This document shows positions 54,428-63,218 of a stretch of 64,000 bases of DNA, one piece after another; positions within the stretch are counted from its first letter, which is position 1; each line of letters starts with the position of its first letter. Source of the DNA: Paraglaciecola sp. MB-3u-78 (lineage in GTDB: Bacteria; Pseudomonadota; Gammaproteobacteria; Enterobacterales; Alteromonadaceae); the NCBI RefSeq assembly GCF_002835935.1, contig NZ_PJCF01000008.1:124001-188000 (forward strand), in the 5' to 3' direction. The notes beneath the pieces were generated by a model. That model was not told where the DNA came from. It was given only the letters and a program-made list of their open reading frames with translations, and did not search any database. The position numbers and the translations under genes are program-made.

Positions 54428-56113
54428 ATGTCTGATATACAAAAAATTCTAGTCCCCGATGTAGGTGGCGAAGAAGTTGAAATCATTGAAATTTGTTTCG
54501 CCGTTGGCGACACACTTGAAGCTGAAGATGGAGTGATTACCGTTGAAACCGATAAAGCATCAATGGACATCCCTGCCCCTTTTGCAGGTGAATTGACCAG
54601 TTTGTCGGTCAAAGTGGGTGACAAAATCAAAGAAGGTGATGTGATTGGTGAAATTAAAACATCAGGATCAACCGCTGCTGATGAAGAAGCGCCAGCAGAA
54701 CCCGAAGAAAAAGAATCCGCCCCTGAAGTTGCTGTAAAAGATGAGCCTAGCAAAGTAGAACCTGCTCCGGAAGCTGAGCCTGAAACAACGGGAGGCATTG
54801 AGCTAATTGACGTGGCTGTGCCGGATATTGGCGAAGACGGCGAAGTGGATGTGATTGATGTATTGGTGTCTGTTGGTGATGTGATTGAACAAGAAGACGG
54901 TTTGATCACCTTAGAAACAGACAAAGCCACTATGGATGTGCCCTCTACTCACGCTGGAACAGTCAAAGAAGTCTTTATTTCCTCTGGTGATAAAGTCAAG
55001 CAAGGCACTCTTGTAATTAAACTTGAGACTACTGGTGGTAAAGCCGCTGACAAATCAGCTGAAGCGGCACCAGCCGCTGCCGAAAAGCCTGAAGCAAAGC
55101 CTGAAAAAGAGTCTCCTGCAGTTGCAGAAAAACCGGCGCCGGTTCCAGAAGCGCCTACTCCTACTTCTGGTGGCAAAGCACACGCTTCACCTTCAGTACG
55201 CAGAGTAGCCAGAGAATTTGGTGTCGACTTAAGCCTAGTTGCAGGTACCGGCCCTAAAAAACGTGTTCTGAAAGAAGACGTACAAGCCTATGTGAAAGCA
55301 GAATTAGCGAAACCTCGCTCAGCCAGCGGCAACGCAACTGGCGGCAACGCGGTTGGCGCAGACAATGTTTTACAAATTGCTACCGTTAAACCTGTTGATC
55401 ACGCCAAATTTGGTGAGGTTGAAATCTTACCTTTAAGCCGAATTCAGAAAATATCTGGCCCCTTCTTACACCGTAATTGGGTCACTATTCCCCATATTAC
55501 TCAGTTCGACGAGGCAGATATCACTGAAGTTGAGACTTTCCGTAAAGAGCAAAACGCTTACCACGCCAAGGTTAAGTCTGGATTAAAAATCACACCTCTC
55601 GTTTTTGTGATGAAAGCAGTAGCCAAAGCATTGGAAAAATACCCAGCCTTTAACTCTTCTTTATCTGAGGATGGCGAAAGTTTAATACTTAAGAAATTTA
55701 TTAATATCGGTATCGCGGTAGAAACACCAGGCGGTTTAGTGGTTCCCGTTATTAAAGATGTCAACAAAAAAGGCATCGAACAGCTTTCTAAAGAGTTGAT
55801 CGAAATTTCTGGTAAAGCCCGAGAAGGCAAGTTAAAAGCAAACGATATGCAAGGTGGTACATTTACCATATCAAGTTTAGGTGGGATTGGCGGAACAGCG
55901 TTTACGCCTATTGTTAATGCGCCTGAAGTTGCTATATTGGGCGTCTCTAAATCAGAAATGAAACCTAAGTGGAATGGGTCAGAGTTTAAACCACGCCTGA
56001 TGGTGCCATTAAGTCTGTCTTACGACCACCGGGTTATCGACGGTGCAGTAGGCGCGCGCTTCTCAACTGAAGTGGCTGCAAATTTAACTGATTTACGTAG
56101 AATTATACTTTAG
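54428..56113 (+). CDS. aceF: Dihydrolipoamide acetyltransferase (E2, two lipoyl domains)
   Basis: 561 residues; AAGGAG before ATG. Domain order: lipoyl domain 1 with Lys43 in [13 protein letters not shown]; Pro/Ala/Glu linker; lipoyl domain 2 with Lys166 in [12 protein letters not shown]; Ala/Pro linker; E3-binding domain [17 protein letters not shown] with [14 protein letters not shown]; catalytic domain with [15 protein letters not shown] and the active-site DHRVIDG (His about 534). E. coli AceF has three lipoyl domains; two is common elsewhere. Core of the complex, following aceE by 24 bases. Confidence 0.98.
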   Translation: MSDIQKILVPDVGGEEVEIIEICFAVGDTLEAEDGVITVETDKASMDIPAPFAGELTSLSVKVGDKIKEGDVIGEIKTSGSTAADEEAPAEPEEKESAPEVAVKDEPSKVEPAPEAEPETTGGIELIDVAVPDIGEDGEVDVIDVLVSVGDVIEQEDGLITLETDKATMDVPSTHAGTVKEVFISSGDKVKQGTLVIKLETTGGKAADKSAEAAPAAAEKPEAKPEKESPAVAEKPAPVPEAPTPTSGGKAHASPSVRRVAREFGVDLSLVAGTGPKKRVLKEDVQAYVKAELAKPRSASGNATGGNAVGADNVLQIATVKPVDHAKFGEVEILPLSRIQKISGPFLHRNWVTIPHITQFDEADITEVETFRKEQNAYHAKVKSGLKITPLVFVMKAVAKALEKYPAFNSSLSEDGESLILKKFINIGIAVETPGGLVVPVIKDVNKKGIEQLSKELIEISGKAREGKLKANDMQGGTFTISSLGGIGGTAFTPIVNAPEVAILGVSKSEMKPKWNGSEFKPRLMVPLSLSYDHRVIDGAVGARFSTEVAANLTDLRRIIL

Positions 56114-56141
56114 TGAACATGACTTTACTGAAGAACCGGTG

Positions 56142-56166
56142 ACAGGTTACTGTTACCTGTTTTTTT
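56142..56166 (+). terminator. Stem-loop between aceF and lpdA
   Basis: acaggt/acctgt 6-bp stem with a 7-nt loop, followed by six T, 29 bases past the aceF stop. Probably partial termination, since lpdA also serves 2-oxoglutarate dehydrogenase and may need its own promoter. Confidence 0.6.
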
Positions 56167-56250
56167 AAAGCCAAAAAGCAGAATTTATTCACGACATGTT
56201 AACTGCATTGTTAGCAAAACATGTCGTTCAAAAAAGAATTTGAGGAACAT

Positions 56251-57672
56251 ATGAGCGAAATCAAGACACAATTAGTTGTATTAGGTGCAGGCCCAGGAGG
56301 CTACGCAGCCGCTTTTCGTGCTGCTGATTTAGGTGTGGAAACGGTTATAGTTGATGCTCGTGATACTTTAGGCGGCGTGTGTTTAAACGTAGGTTGCATA
56401 CCTTCAAAAGCATTACTTCACGTGGCCAAAGTGATAGACGATGCCAAAGACATGGCGGGTCACGGTGTCACTTTTGGTGAGCCCACTATCGATTTAGACA
56501 AAATACGCGGCTGGAAAGACAGCGTAGTTACCCAGTTAACCAAAGGGTTATCTGGTATGGCTAAAATGCGTAAAGTCAAACACGTACAAGGTTATGGTAA
56601 ATTTACCAGCAGCAATACACTTGAAGTGGAAGGCAAAGACGGAAAAACGACTATAACCTTTGATAATGCTGTTATTGCAGCAGGCTCTGAGCCAGTTAGT
56701 TTGCCGTTTATTCCAAAAGATGATCCTCGCGTAATCGATTCCACTGGCGCACTTGAGCTGGCTGATATTCCAGAAAAAATGTTAGTCCTAGGCGGCGGTA
56801 TAATCGGCCTAGAAATGGGCACAGTTTACCGTGCATTAGGTTCAAAAATTGATGTGGTTGAGTTCCTTGATCAGCTAGTACCGGCGGCTGACAAAGATGT
56901 AGTCAAAGCCTATCAAAAATACGTTAAAGATAAATTTAACGTTATGTTAGAAACCAAAGTCACAGGCGTGGAAGCGAAGAAAGATGGTTTGTATGTATCT
57001 TTCGAAGGCAAACAAGCACCAGCAGAGCCAGTTAAATACGATAAAGTATTAGTCGCAGTTGGCCGTCGTCCAAATGGCAGCATGGTAGATGCAGAAAAAG
57101 CCGGTGTAAAAGTAGATGAACGTGGATTTATCAATGTTGATAAACAACTGCGTACTAACGTGTCTAACATTTTTGCTCTAGGTGACGTAATAGGTCAACC
57201 CATGCTTGCTCACAAAGCTGCCCATGAAGGTCATGTCGCTGCGGAAGTGATCTCAGGCTTGAAACACTACTTCGACCCTAAAGGTATTCCTTCTGTTGCT
57301 TATACCGATCCAGAAATGGCATGGGTAGGCGTCACTGAAAAAGAAGCCAAAGAACAAGGCCTCAAGTACGAAGCAGCGACTTTCCCTTGGGCTGCATCAG
57401 GCCGTGCGATTGCATCAGCACGTACTGAAGGTTTGACTAAGTTAATCTTCGACAAAGAGACACACCGTATCATTGGTGGCGCTATTGTCGGCATTAACGC
57501 CGGTGAAATGTTAGGTGAAATTGGCCTAGCCATCGAAATGGGCGCCGATGCAGAAGATATCGCATTAACTATCCATGCTCACCCTACCCTTAACGAATCA
57601 ATCGGCCTAGCCGCTGAAATGTACGAAGGTAGCATTACTGACTTGCCAAACGCTAAGGCAAAGAAAAAGTAA
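56251..57672 (+). CDS. lpdA: Dihydrolipoamide dehydrogenase (E3)
   Basis: 473 residues from ATG 56251, chosen for GAGGA upstream and the family start (MSEIKTQLVVLGAGPGG); an in-frame ATG ten codons earlier is not used. FAD motif VVLGAGPGGYAAAFRAA, redox disulfide GGVCLNVGCIPSK, NAD motif VLGGGIIGLEMGT, FALGDVIGQPMLAHKA and C-terminal His/Glu pair in IHAHPTLNES. Reoxidises dihydrolipoyl of AceF (and of 2-oxoglutarate and glycine systems). Confidence 0.98.
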   Translation: MSEIKTQLVVLGAGPGGYAAAFRAADLGVETVIVDARDTLGGVCLNVGCIPSKALLHVAKVIDDAKDMAGHGVTFGEPTIDLDKIRGWKDSVVTQLTKGLSGMAKMRKVKHVQGYGKFTSSNTLEVEGKDGKTTITFDNAVIAAGSEPVSLPFIPKDDPRVIDSTGALELADIPEKMLVLGGGIIGLEMGTVYRALGSKIDVVEFLDQLVPAADKDVVKAYQKYVKDKFNVMLETKVTGVEAKKDGLYVSFEGKQAPAEPVKYDKVLVAVGRRPNGSMVDAEKAGVKVDERGFINVDKQLRTNVSNIFALGDVIGQPMLAHKAAHEGHVAAEVISGLKHYFDPKGIPSVAYTDPEMAWVGVTEKEAKEQGLKYEAATFPWAASGRAIASARTEGLTKLIFDKETHRIIGGAIVGINAGEMLGEIGLAIEMGADAEDIALTIHAHPTLNESIGLAAEMYEGSITDLPNAKAKKK

Positions 57673-57697
57673 ATACTAGTAACTATTCATTCTAAAA

Positions 57698-57735
57698 AAA
57701 TAAATCCGATGAAAGAAATTTCATCGGATTTATTT
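57698..57735. terminator. Terminator after lpdA, 17-bp perfect stem
   Basis: Arms aaataaatccgatgaaa and its exact complement around a GAAA tetraloop-like loop, ending in T-rich sequence; 26 bases after lpdA stop. Confidence 0.9.
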
Positions 57736-57871
57736 ATGGGTGGAAAATAAGCTAATACCAATCGATCTTAATTTATTCCCTCTACGCAACGCTCTGTGTT
57801 CTGAGACGAGTTGCAGATTCGCTGATAAGACAAAACCTATATTTAAATTAGTTCGTCTAAACATGCCTATT

Positions 57872-57909
57872 CCTCTGTGTAGCGAAGCGCTCCTTTTTCT
57901 CTGTGGTGT
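57872..57909 (-). repeat. Dispersed repeat, short form (copy 2)
   Basis: Minus strand carries aggagcgcttcgct and cacagagga, as at 48432-48488, ending in the caccacagag word of the longer repeat. Lies in the otherwise gene-free lpdA-M13 gap (57673-58180). Confidence 0.6.
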
Positions 57910-57925
57910 ATATAGCTTTTAATGC

Positions 57926-58017
57926 TGAAGAGCCAAAGAACAAGATATTTAAACCACCGAGGTCACCGGGTGCCGCGCATCGGGTGCTGCGCACAGAGAG
58001 CCCAGAGAAAAGCAAAG
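57926..58017 (+). repeat. Dispersed repeat, long form, copy 2
   Basis: Matches copy 1 (48550-48630) in inverse orientation: agccaaagaa, gatattta, caccgaggtcaccgggtgcc, then an extra cgcatcgggtgctg, then cacagagag and cagagaaaagcaaag. Intergenic and non-coding. Confidence 0.75.
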
Positions 58018-58180
58018 CCTATTGATTGCGAGTTACCGAGACATGCATGTTTATTCACTGTAACAAATCCTCACACTTAACTCTTTTCACCTTTTGCAGT
58101 TACCTCTAGCAATCAGTAAACTCACGCCCCTCCATAAAACAAAACGAGAGCTAATAACATAGCTCCATGAAGGTAGACAG

Positions 58181-60247
58181 ATGAAAAAAATTAGTATGTT
58201 AGCGTTCAGTATCAGCTTGGCGCTAGGTTTAAGTGCGTGTACTCCCGCAAGTCAATCTGACACAATTTCCGCTCCAGCAGTGATCACTGATACGGCTATG
58301 ACTTCGGGTATCGATTTAACAGCCGTTGATAAAAACGTCCGTGCCCAAGATGATTTTTTTAGGCATGTAAACGGTACATGGTTAATTCAAACCGAGATCC
58401 CAGCAGATAAGTCTCGTTATGGGTTGTTCAACGTTTTATATGATGACACCCAAGAAAACTTAAAAACGCTTATCCAAGAGGCAGCGAATACTCAAGCTAA
58501 AAAAGGCTCAAACACCCAAAAATTGGGTGACATGTATAACAGCTACATGAATGTCGAGATGGCCAATGAAAAGGGCATGACTCCAATTCAACCTCTTTTA
58601 GATAAAATCAGCCGCGTAGAAAATATGCAGCAACTTTCTAAAGTATTTGGTGAATTGTATGTATTCGGAGTAGGCGGTGCGTTTAACTTCTATACCTCCC
58701 CTGATGCTAAAGATCCTGAAATGACGACTATGTATCTTTATCAAAGCGGTTTAACGCTTCCGGATCGAGATTATTACAGCAAAGAAGAAGAAAAATTTGT
58801 TAATTTCCGCGCTGCCACTGAAAAATATATGGCCAAGATTTTAACGAAAGTGGGACATGAGTCCGGTACTGAAGCAGCCAGTAAAATAATGGCTTTAGAA
58901 AAAGATATCGCTGGCAAACATTTATCACGGGTTGAAAGCCGAGATGCTCAGAAAAATTATAATAAACAGTCTGCAATACAGGTGAAGGAATTACTTGGCA
59001 GCTTTGATTGGCAAACCTATGCAGCAGCCAGTGGCGTAGATCAAGTGAATGATATGATAGTGCGCAACATGCCCTATTTCGAGGAAATGGCCGGGATATT
59101 CGCCGCTCATGACCTACAAACATGGAAAGACTATCTAACCTTTAACTTAGTCGACACTTACGCTTCTCGTCTCAATCAAGATATGGTGGACTTACATTTT
59201 GATTTCCACTCCACCACCTTAAACGGAATACCAGAACAAACTCCACGATGGAAACGTGCGGTAGCTGCCACCAGCAGTATATTAGGTGAAGTATTAGGCC
59301 AGCAATATGTAGAGCGTCACTTTACCCCAGAAGCTAAAACCAAAATGGATGTTTTAGTACAAAATCTGACTAAAGCCTACGGTGCTAGTATCAATCAATT
59401 GGAATGGATGACCGCTGCAACCAAAACAGCAGCCTTAGAAAAACTGGCTGCATTCACCCCTAAAATTGGTTACCCAGATAAATGGCGTGATTATTCTGAC
59501 TTAGAAATCAAAGCCGATGATCTAGTTGGGAATTACCTTCGTTACTCTACTTTTGATCACTTCGAAGACACTAACAAGATAGGCAAACCTGTCGACAAAG
59601 CTGATTGGGGCATGACGCCGCAAACCATCAATGCCTATTATTCTCCCGTTAGAAACGAGGTCGTGTTCCCAGCAGGAATTTTGCAAGCGCCCTTCTTTGA
59701 TATGAATGCCGACGATGCAGTGAATTACGGTGCCATTGGTGCCGTAATTGGCCACGAAATTGGTCATGGCTTTGACGACCAAGGTTCAAAATATGATGGC
59801 CAAGGCAACTTGCGTAGTTGGTGGACAGATGCAGATCGTGCAGCGTTTGATGTATTAGGCAAAAAATTAGTTGCCCAGTTCAACAAATTTGAACCGATTA
59901 AAGGCCAGAACGTCAACGGAGAATTGACCTTAGGCGAAAATATTGGTGATTTAGCTGGCGTTACTATTGGTTATAAGGCTTATCAAATGTCATTAAATGG
60001 CAAAGATGCTCCCCTGATTGATGGACTAACAGGTGATCAACGTTTCTTTATGGGATATGCCCAAGTATGGCGCAGTAAATCCCGAGAAGACGCATTAAGA
60101 GCACAATTGATTAGTGACCCACATTCACCAGGGGAGTTCCGCGTTAACGGTATAGTTGGCAACGTAGATGTTTTCTATCAAGCATTTGATGTTAAAGAAG
60201 GCGATGGGATGTATCTTAAACCCGAAGACAGAGTGAATATCTGGTAG
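58181..60247 (+). CDS. M13-family metallopeptidase (neprilysin/PepO-like), lipoprotein
   Basis: 688 residues. Lipoprotein signal (ALGLSAC, Cys about 20), exported. N-terminal M13 domain VRAQDDFFRHVNGTWL, then the catalytic domain with zinc motif AVIGHEIGHGFDDQGSKYD (HEIGH about residue 525), third ligand ENIGDLAGVTIGYKAY, and C-terminal PHSPGEFRVNG and VFYQAFDV, all typical. Degrades oligopeptides in the periplasm. Standalone gene with terminator at 60264. Confidence 0.96.
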   Translation: MKKISMLAFSISLALGLSACTPASQSDTISAPAVITDTAMTSGIDLTAVDKNVRAQDDFFRHVNGTWLIQTEIPADKSRYGLFNVLYDDTQENLKTLIQEAANTQAKKGSNTQKLGDMYNSYMNVEMANEKGMTPIQPLLDKISRVENMQQLSKVFGELYVFGVGGAFNFYTSPDAKDPEMTTMYLYQSGLTLPDRDYYSKEEEKFVNFRAATEKYMAKILTKVGHESGTEAASKIMALEKDIAGKHLSRVESRDAQKNYNKQSAIQVKELLGSFDWQTYAAASGVDQVNDMIVRNMPYFEEMAGIFAAHDLQTWKDYLTFNLVDTYASRLNQDMVDLHFDFHSTTLNGIPEQTPRWKRAVAATSSILGEVLGQQYVERHFTPEAKTKMDVLVQNLTKAYGASINQLEWMTAATKTAALEKLAAFTPKIGYPDKWRDYSDLEIKADDLVGNYLRYSTFDHFEDTNKIGKPVDKADWGMTPQTINAYYSPVRNEVVFPAGILQAPFFDMNADDAVNYGAIGAVIGHEIGHGFDDQGSKYDGQGNLRSWWTDADRAAFDVLGKKLVAQFNKFEPIKGQNVNGELTLGENIGDLAGVTIGYKAYQMSLNGKDAPLIDGLTGDQRFFMGYAQVWRSKSREDALRAQLISDPHSPGEFRVNGIVGNVDVFYQAFDVKEGDGMYLKPEDRVNIW

Positions 60248-60263
60248 TATGATATTGATATTT

Positions 60264-60285
60264 AAGGCTGCTAATTTGCGGCCTT
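60264..60285 (+). terminator. Terminator after the M13 peptidase gene
   Basis: aaggctgc/gcggcctt stem (one G.U pair), 6-nt loop, then TTTTTAT. A second hairpin agcagtca/tgactgct follows at 60301-60326. Confidence 0.75.
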
Positions 60286-60388
60286 TTTATTGTCTGTAAT
60301 AGCAGTCAGTATAAAAAGTGACTGCTCAGATTTCGTGCAACATGTTATTATTAAGATCACACGATATATGTAGCTTTTGAGGCAATCA

Positions 60389-60658
60389 TTGAAGCAGATT
60401 GAAATCTTTGAAATAACCAGCCCATGTATTGGCGTCTGTCAATCTGGGGCAAAAGGTTTCTGCGTAGGCTGTTATCGCTCCAGAGAAGAAAGAGTGCATT
60501 GGATAAACTTGGAACAAGATGTACAGAGTAAAATTATCAAAGCCTGTGCCGCACGTAAAAAACGGGCAAAAGCTGCACAAAATAAAAAGAAAAGTCCAAC
60601 CGGCACGTCACCACAACTTGGTTTTGTTGACGACTCATTCAACCAAAAAGATCAATAA
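60389..60658 (+). CDS. DUF1289 family protein
   Basis: 89 residues from TTG 60389, with GAGG six bases upstream; a TTG four codons earlier is the alternative. Motif ITSPCIGVCQ followed by GFCVGCYRSREER and WINL is the DUF1289 signature with four cysteines (likely metal binding). A Lys-rich tail follows (ARKKRAKAAQNKKK). Often near ubiquinone or Fe-S genes in proteobacteria; function unknown. Likely operon with the SDR downstream (22 bases). Confidence 0.88.
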   Translation: MKQIEIFEITSPCIGVCQSGAKGFCVGCYRSREERVHWINLEQDVQSKIIKACAARKKRAKAAQNKKKSPTGTSPQLGFVDDSFNQKDQ

Positions 60659-60680
60659 ACTCACGCTTAACGAGAAATAA

Positions 60681-61463
60681 ATGCCCAAACTTAACACAGC
60701 ACTCATCACCGGTTCTTCAGAAGGCATTGGCCGCAGCTTTGCAGAGATATATGCAAAGAATGGACATGACTTAGTGTTAGTTGCGCGTAATGCCGCTAAG
60801 TTAATGGAGTTTGCCTCCGAACTAAAAGCAAAATACCCAGTTAATGTGCATGTCTTCGCCGCCGATTTGATCCCCATCGATGCAGCACAAAAATTATTTG
60901 AAGCGATTGCATTAAAAGAAATTAAAATTGACATATTAGTGAACAATGCAGGCATGATGCAAGTCGAAAAGTTAAGCCTTAGTGACTCACAGCAGCTCAA
61001 TAATTTGTTGCAATTAAATATCCAGAGCTTGGTCAATATGACCCAACAATTTGTTAACCCCATGCTCGCCCGTGGCCAAGGAAAAATTGTCAATATAGGC
61101 TCTATTGCTAGTTTTATGCCCACACCTAATTTTGCAGCATACGGTGCCAGTAAAGCGTTTGTCTTATCTTTTTCAGAAGGTATCGCCGAAGAACTGCGAG
61201 GCACTGGAGTAAGCGTCACTTGTGTATGTCCCGGCATGACAGAAACCAAAATGCTCAGTCACGCTGATGGTTTTGAAAAATTTATTCCTAAGTTTTTAAA
61301 AGCCGACCCTATGGAACTTGCTGCACAAGCATATAAGGCAAGTATGAAAGGTGAGGTGGTATTTTTGGACAAGATAGCCAACAAATTATTAGTACAAATG
61401 GCCACACACTATCCTCGGTGGATGGTGCGCAGCGTTAACGGATTGTTTGCACGTTTTAAATAA
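60681..61463 (+). CDS. Short-chain dehydrogenase (DltE/YqjQ-like SDR)
   Basis: 260 residues. NADP-type motif ITGSSEGIGRSFAEIYAKNG with VARNAAKL, NNAGMM, catalytic SIASF, YGASKAFVLSFSEGI, and CVCPGMTETKML. C-terminal hydrophobic end (HYPRWMVRSVNGLFARF). Members reduce keto or acyl compounds; substrate unknown. Convergent with the alpha/beta hydrolase (2-base gap). Position by lipid-type genes suggests lipid metabolism, an inference. Confidence 0.9.
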   Translation: MPKLNTALITGSSEGIGRSFAEIYAKNGHDLVLVARNAAKLMEFASELKAKYPVNVHVFAADLIPIDAAQKLFEAIALKEIKIDILVNNAGMMQVEKLSLSDSQQLNNLLQLNIQSLVNMTQQFVNPMLARGQGKIVNIGSIASFMPTPNFAAYGASKAFVLSFSEGIAEELRGTGVSVTCVCPGMTETKMLSHADGFEKFIPKFLKADPMELAAQAYKASMKGEVVFLDKIANKLLVQMATHYPRWMVRSVNGLFARFK

Positions 61464-61465
61464 AG

Positions 61466-62392
61466 TCAGCTAGCCTTAATGTGATCCAATATCTGTTGGG
61501 TTATATCAGCATATAGTTGACTGGGTATGGTGTGCCCCATGCCTGGGTAGGTTTTTATTTTGGCATTGGGTATAGCTTTAGCTGTGGCATACCCACAAGC
61601 AACAAGTACTAAAGGATCGTCCTCACCATGTAGGATTAAGCTGGGTACGGTTAAAGTATTTAGGGCTTCAGTTCTATCCGGTGAGTCCAAAATAGCCGCT
61701 AGTTGCCGGGTGTTGCCCGCAGGATTAAAACCTCGCTGTAATGCCCGCGTTATTAAACCAAGCACTTTTGGTTGATCAAATGGATAATAATTCCCCTGTA
61801 TCATTCGCCACACATGCATGCCATAGGTAACTGCTTTATCAACATCTTTAGGAGGAGGTTTAAGCATTTTAAAGCTAAAGGCCGCAGACGGCTTGGGTAA
61901 CTTCCTATTACCGGTAGTAGACATGATAGAAGTCAGACTTTTAACTCTGTGTGGGTGATGGATTGCAATTTCTTGAGCAATCATTCCGCCCATAGATGCA
62001 CCCACTATATGTGCACTTTCAAGCTGTAATGCATCTAATAAGCCCACCGTATCTTGCATCATATCAGACAATAAATAAGTGGCACCAAGTGGGCGTTTAA
62101 ACACCGCATTTGTCAGTAAAGCAAGACTAGTGGGTGGAGGTATTGAGTCCAACCAAGTACTTTTGCCATTATCCCGGTTATCAAACCTGATGACCCAATA
62201 ACCCTGTGAGGCGAGTAATTTACAAAATTGTTCGTCCCAATAAATCATTTGGGTGGCTAACCCCATGATCAATACAATGGCTGGATGACTTTTGTCTCCA
62301 AAACTATCGTAATTAATATGGAGGTTGTTAGCTGCAACCAACTGCTCGGGGTGGTGAGTGATAGAATTCAAAGGTGTCAAAACTCCTAGCAA
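61466..62392 (-). CDS. Alpha/beta hydrolase
   Basis: 308 residues. Oxyanion region IVLIMGLATQMIYWDEQF, FDNRDNGKSTWL, nucleophile GASMGGMIAQEIA, Asp in LHGEDDPLV and His in YPGMGHTIPSQ complete the triad. Esterase-like family that includes aclacinomycin methylesterase-type proteins. Starts with TTG one base after the upstream hydrolase stop; AGGAG lies shortly inside, so the true start may be the TTG at 62371. Third gene of the WS/DGAT-hydrolase-hydrolase set. Confidence 0.88.
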   Translation of the reverse strand: MLGVLTPLNSITHHPEQLVAANNLHINYDSFGDKSHPAIVLIMGLATQMIYWDEQFCKLLASQGYWVIRFDNRDNGKSTWLDSIPPPTSLALLTNAVFKRPLGATYLLSDMMQDTVGLLDALQLESAHIVGASMGGMIAQEIAIHHPHRVKSLTSIMSTTGNRKLPKPSAAFSFKMLKPPPKDVDKAVTYGMHVWRMIQGNYYPFDQPKVLGLITRALQRGFNPAGNTRQLAAILDSPDRTEALNTLTVPSLILHGEDDPLVLVACGYATAKAIPNAKIKTYPGMGHTIPSQLYADITQQILDHIKAS

Positions 62393-62393
62393 A

Positions 62394-63194
62394 TTAAACG
62401 TACTTTAGCTTGCCTGAAAACTGAGTTTTTTCAAGTTCAGCGTTTTTATATGGCTGCCAACTAGCTTCTGATTGCGACAATCTATTCGCGACAATCCAAA
62501 CAGCCTGTGGGTTGTGACCTAAACCAGAATGACTGCCTCGTACCTGAATATTTTCTGCTTGATGATGTGCTTCAATTCGGTGATTGATACAAGCTTGCCA
62601 ATGAACAACACCATCAGTTTTAGAATATAATGCCGAATTTGGAACCGGTGGTGGGGTAAACATTTTTCTCACCACATCTGGATTAGATTGAGAAACATTA
62701 CCATTAATAAGTTCAAACAATCTTTCGACTGCGGGAGAAGACCCATGAGAACCATTGAATGGACTACCCAATGTAATGACTTGGCGTACGCAATCTGGAA
62801 TGATACGAGCAAGTTCTCTAGCCAAAATGCCACCCAAACTCCAGCCTATTAGGCTCACCTTCGCGTTGTGGATCACCGATAACTCAATCACTCGATTAAT
62901 TAATTGATCACTTAATACTTGTTCACCCCCGACTATATGGGTGCCTAGATTGCGGCCAAGTTCCCAGCCATAGGTGGCATAACCTTTACCTTTTAAAAAA
63001 GAGCGTATGGGTTTAGTGGAAAAATCACTGGCTAAAAAACCGGGAAGTACCATCACTGGGTGACCGTCACCAGAGGGAGCCCTCTTTAAAAAGGGTAACG
63101 CCGCACCGAACGCACTGAGTTCAATTAATGCTCTGCCTTCGCTGAACATATGCAATAAAGAGGGCCTCGGAATATTAGGTAATACATGTTTCAT
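62394..63194 (-). CDS. Alpha/beta hydrolase (lipase-like)
   Basis: 266 residues. VMVLPGFLASDFSTKPIRSF, YGWELGRNLG, nucleophile GWSLGGILARELA, then TLGSPFNGSHG and a C-terminal His in SHSGLGHNPQAVW. Acylhydrolase related to triacylglycerol lipases of the LipA/PGAP1 kind; no signal peptide seen. Middle gene of the acyltransferase cluster, 24 bases after it. Confidence 0.88.
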   Translation of the reverse strand: MKHVLPNIPRPSLLHMFSEGRALIELSAFGAALPFLKRAPSGDGHPVMVLPGFLASDFSTKPIRSFLKGKGYATYGWELGRNLGTHIVGGEQVLSDQLINRVIELSVIHNAKVSLIGWSLGGILARELARIIPDCVRQVITLGSPFNGSHGSSPAVERLFELINGNVSQSNPDVVRKMFTPPPVPNSALYSKTDGVVHWQACINHRIEAHHQAENIQVRGSHSGLGHNPQAVWIVANRLSQSEASWQPYKNAELEKTQFSGKLKYV

Positions 63195-63218
63195 AACAAA
63201 TCCTATAATATTGTGTAA

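Noticed and set aside
54400-54930. Long Ser/Thr-rich frame opposite aceF
   Set aside because: It is the antisense shadow of the Ala/Pro/Glu-rich lipoyl linkers; composition is an artefact of the coding strand.
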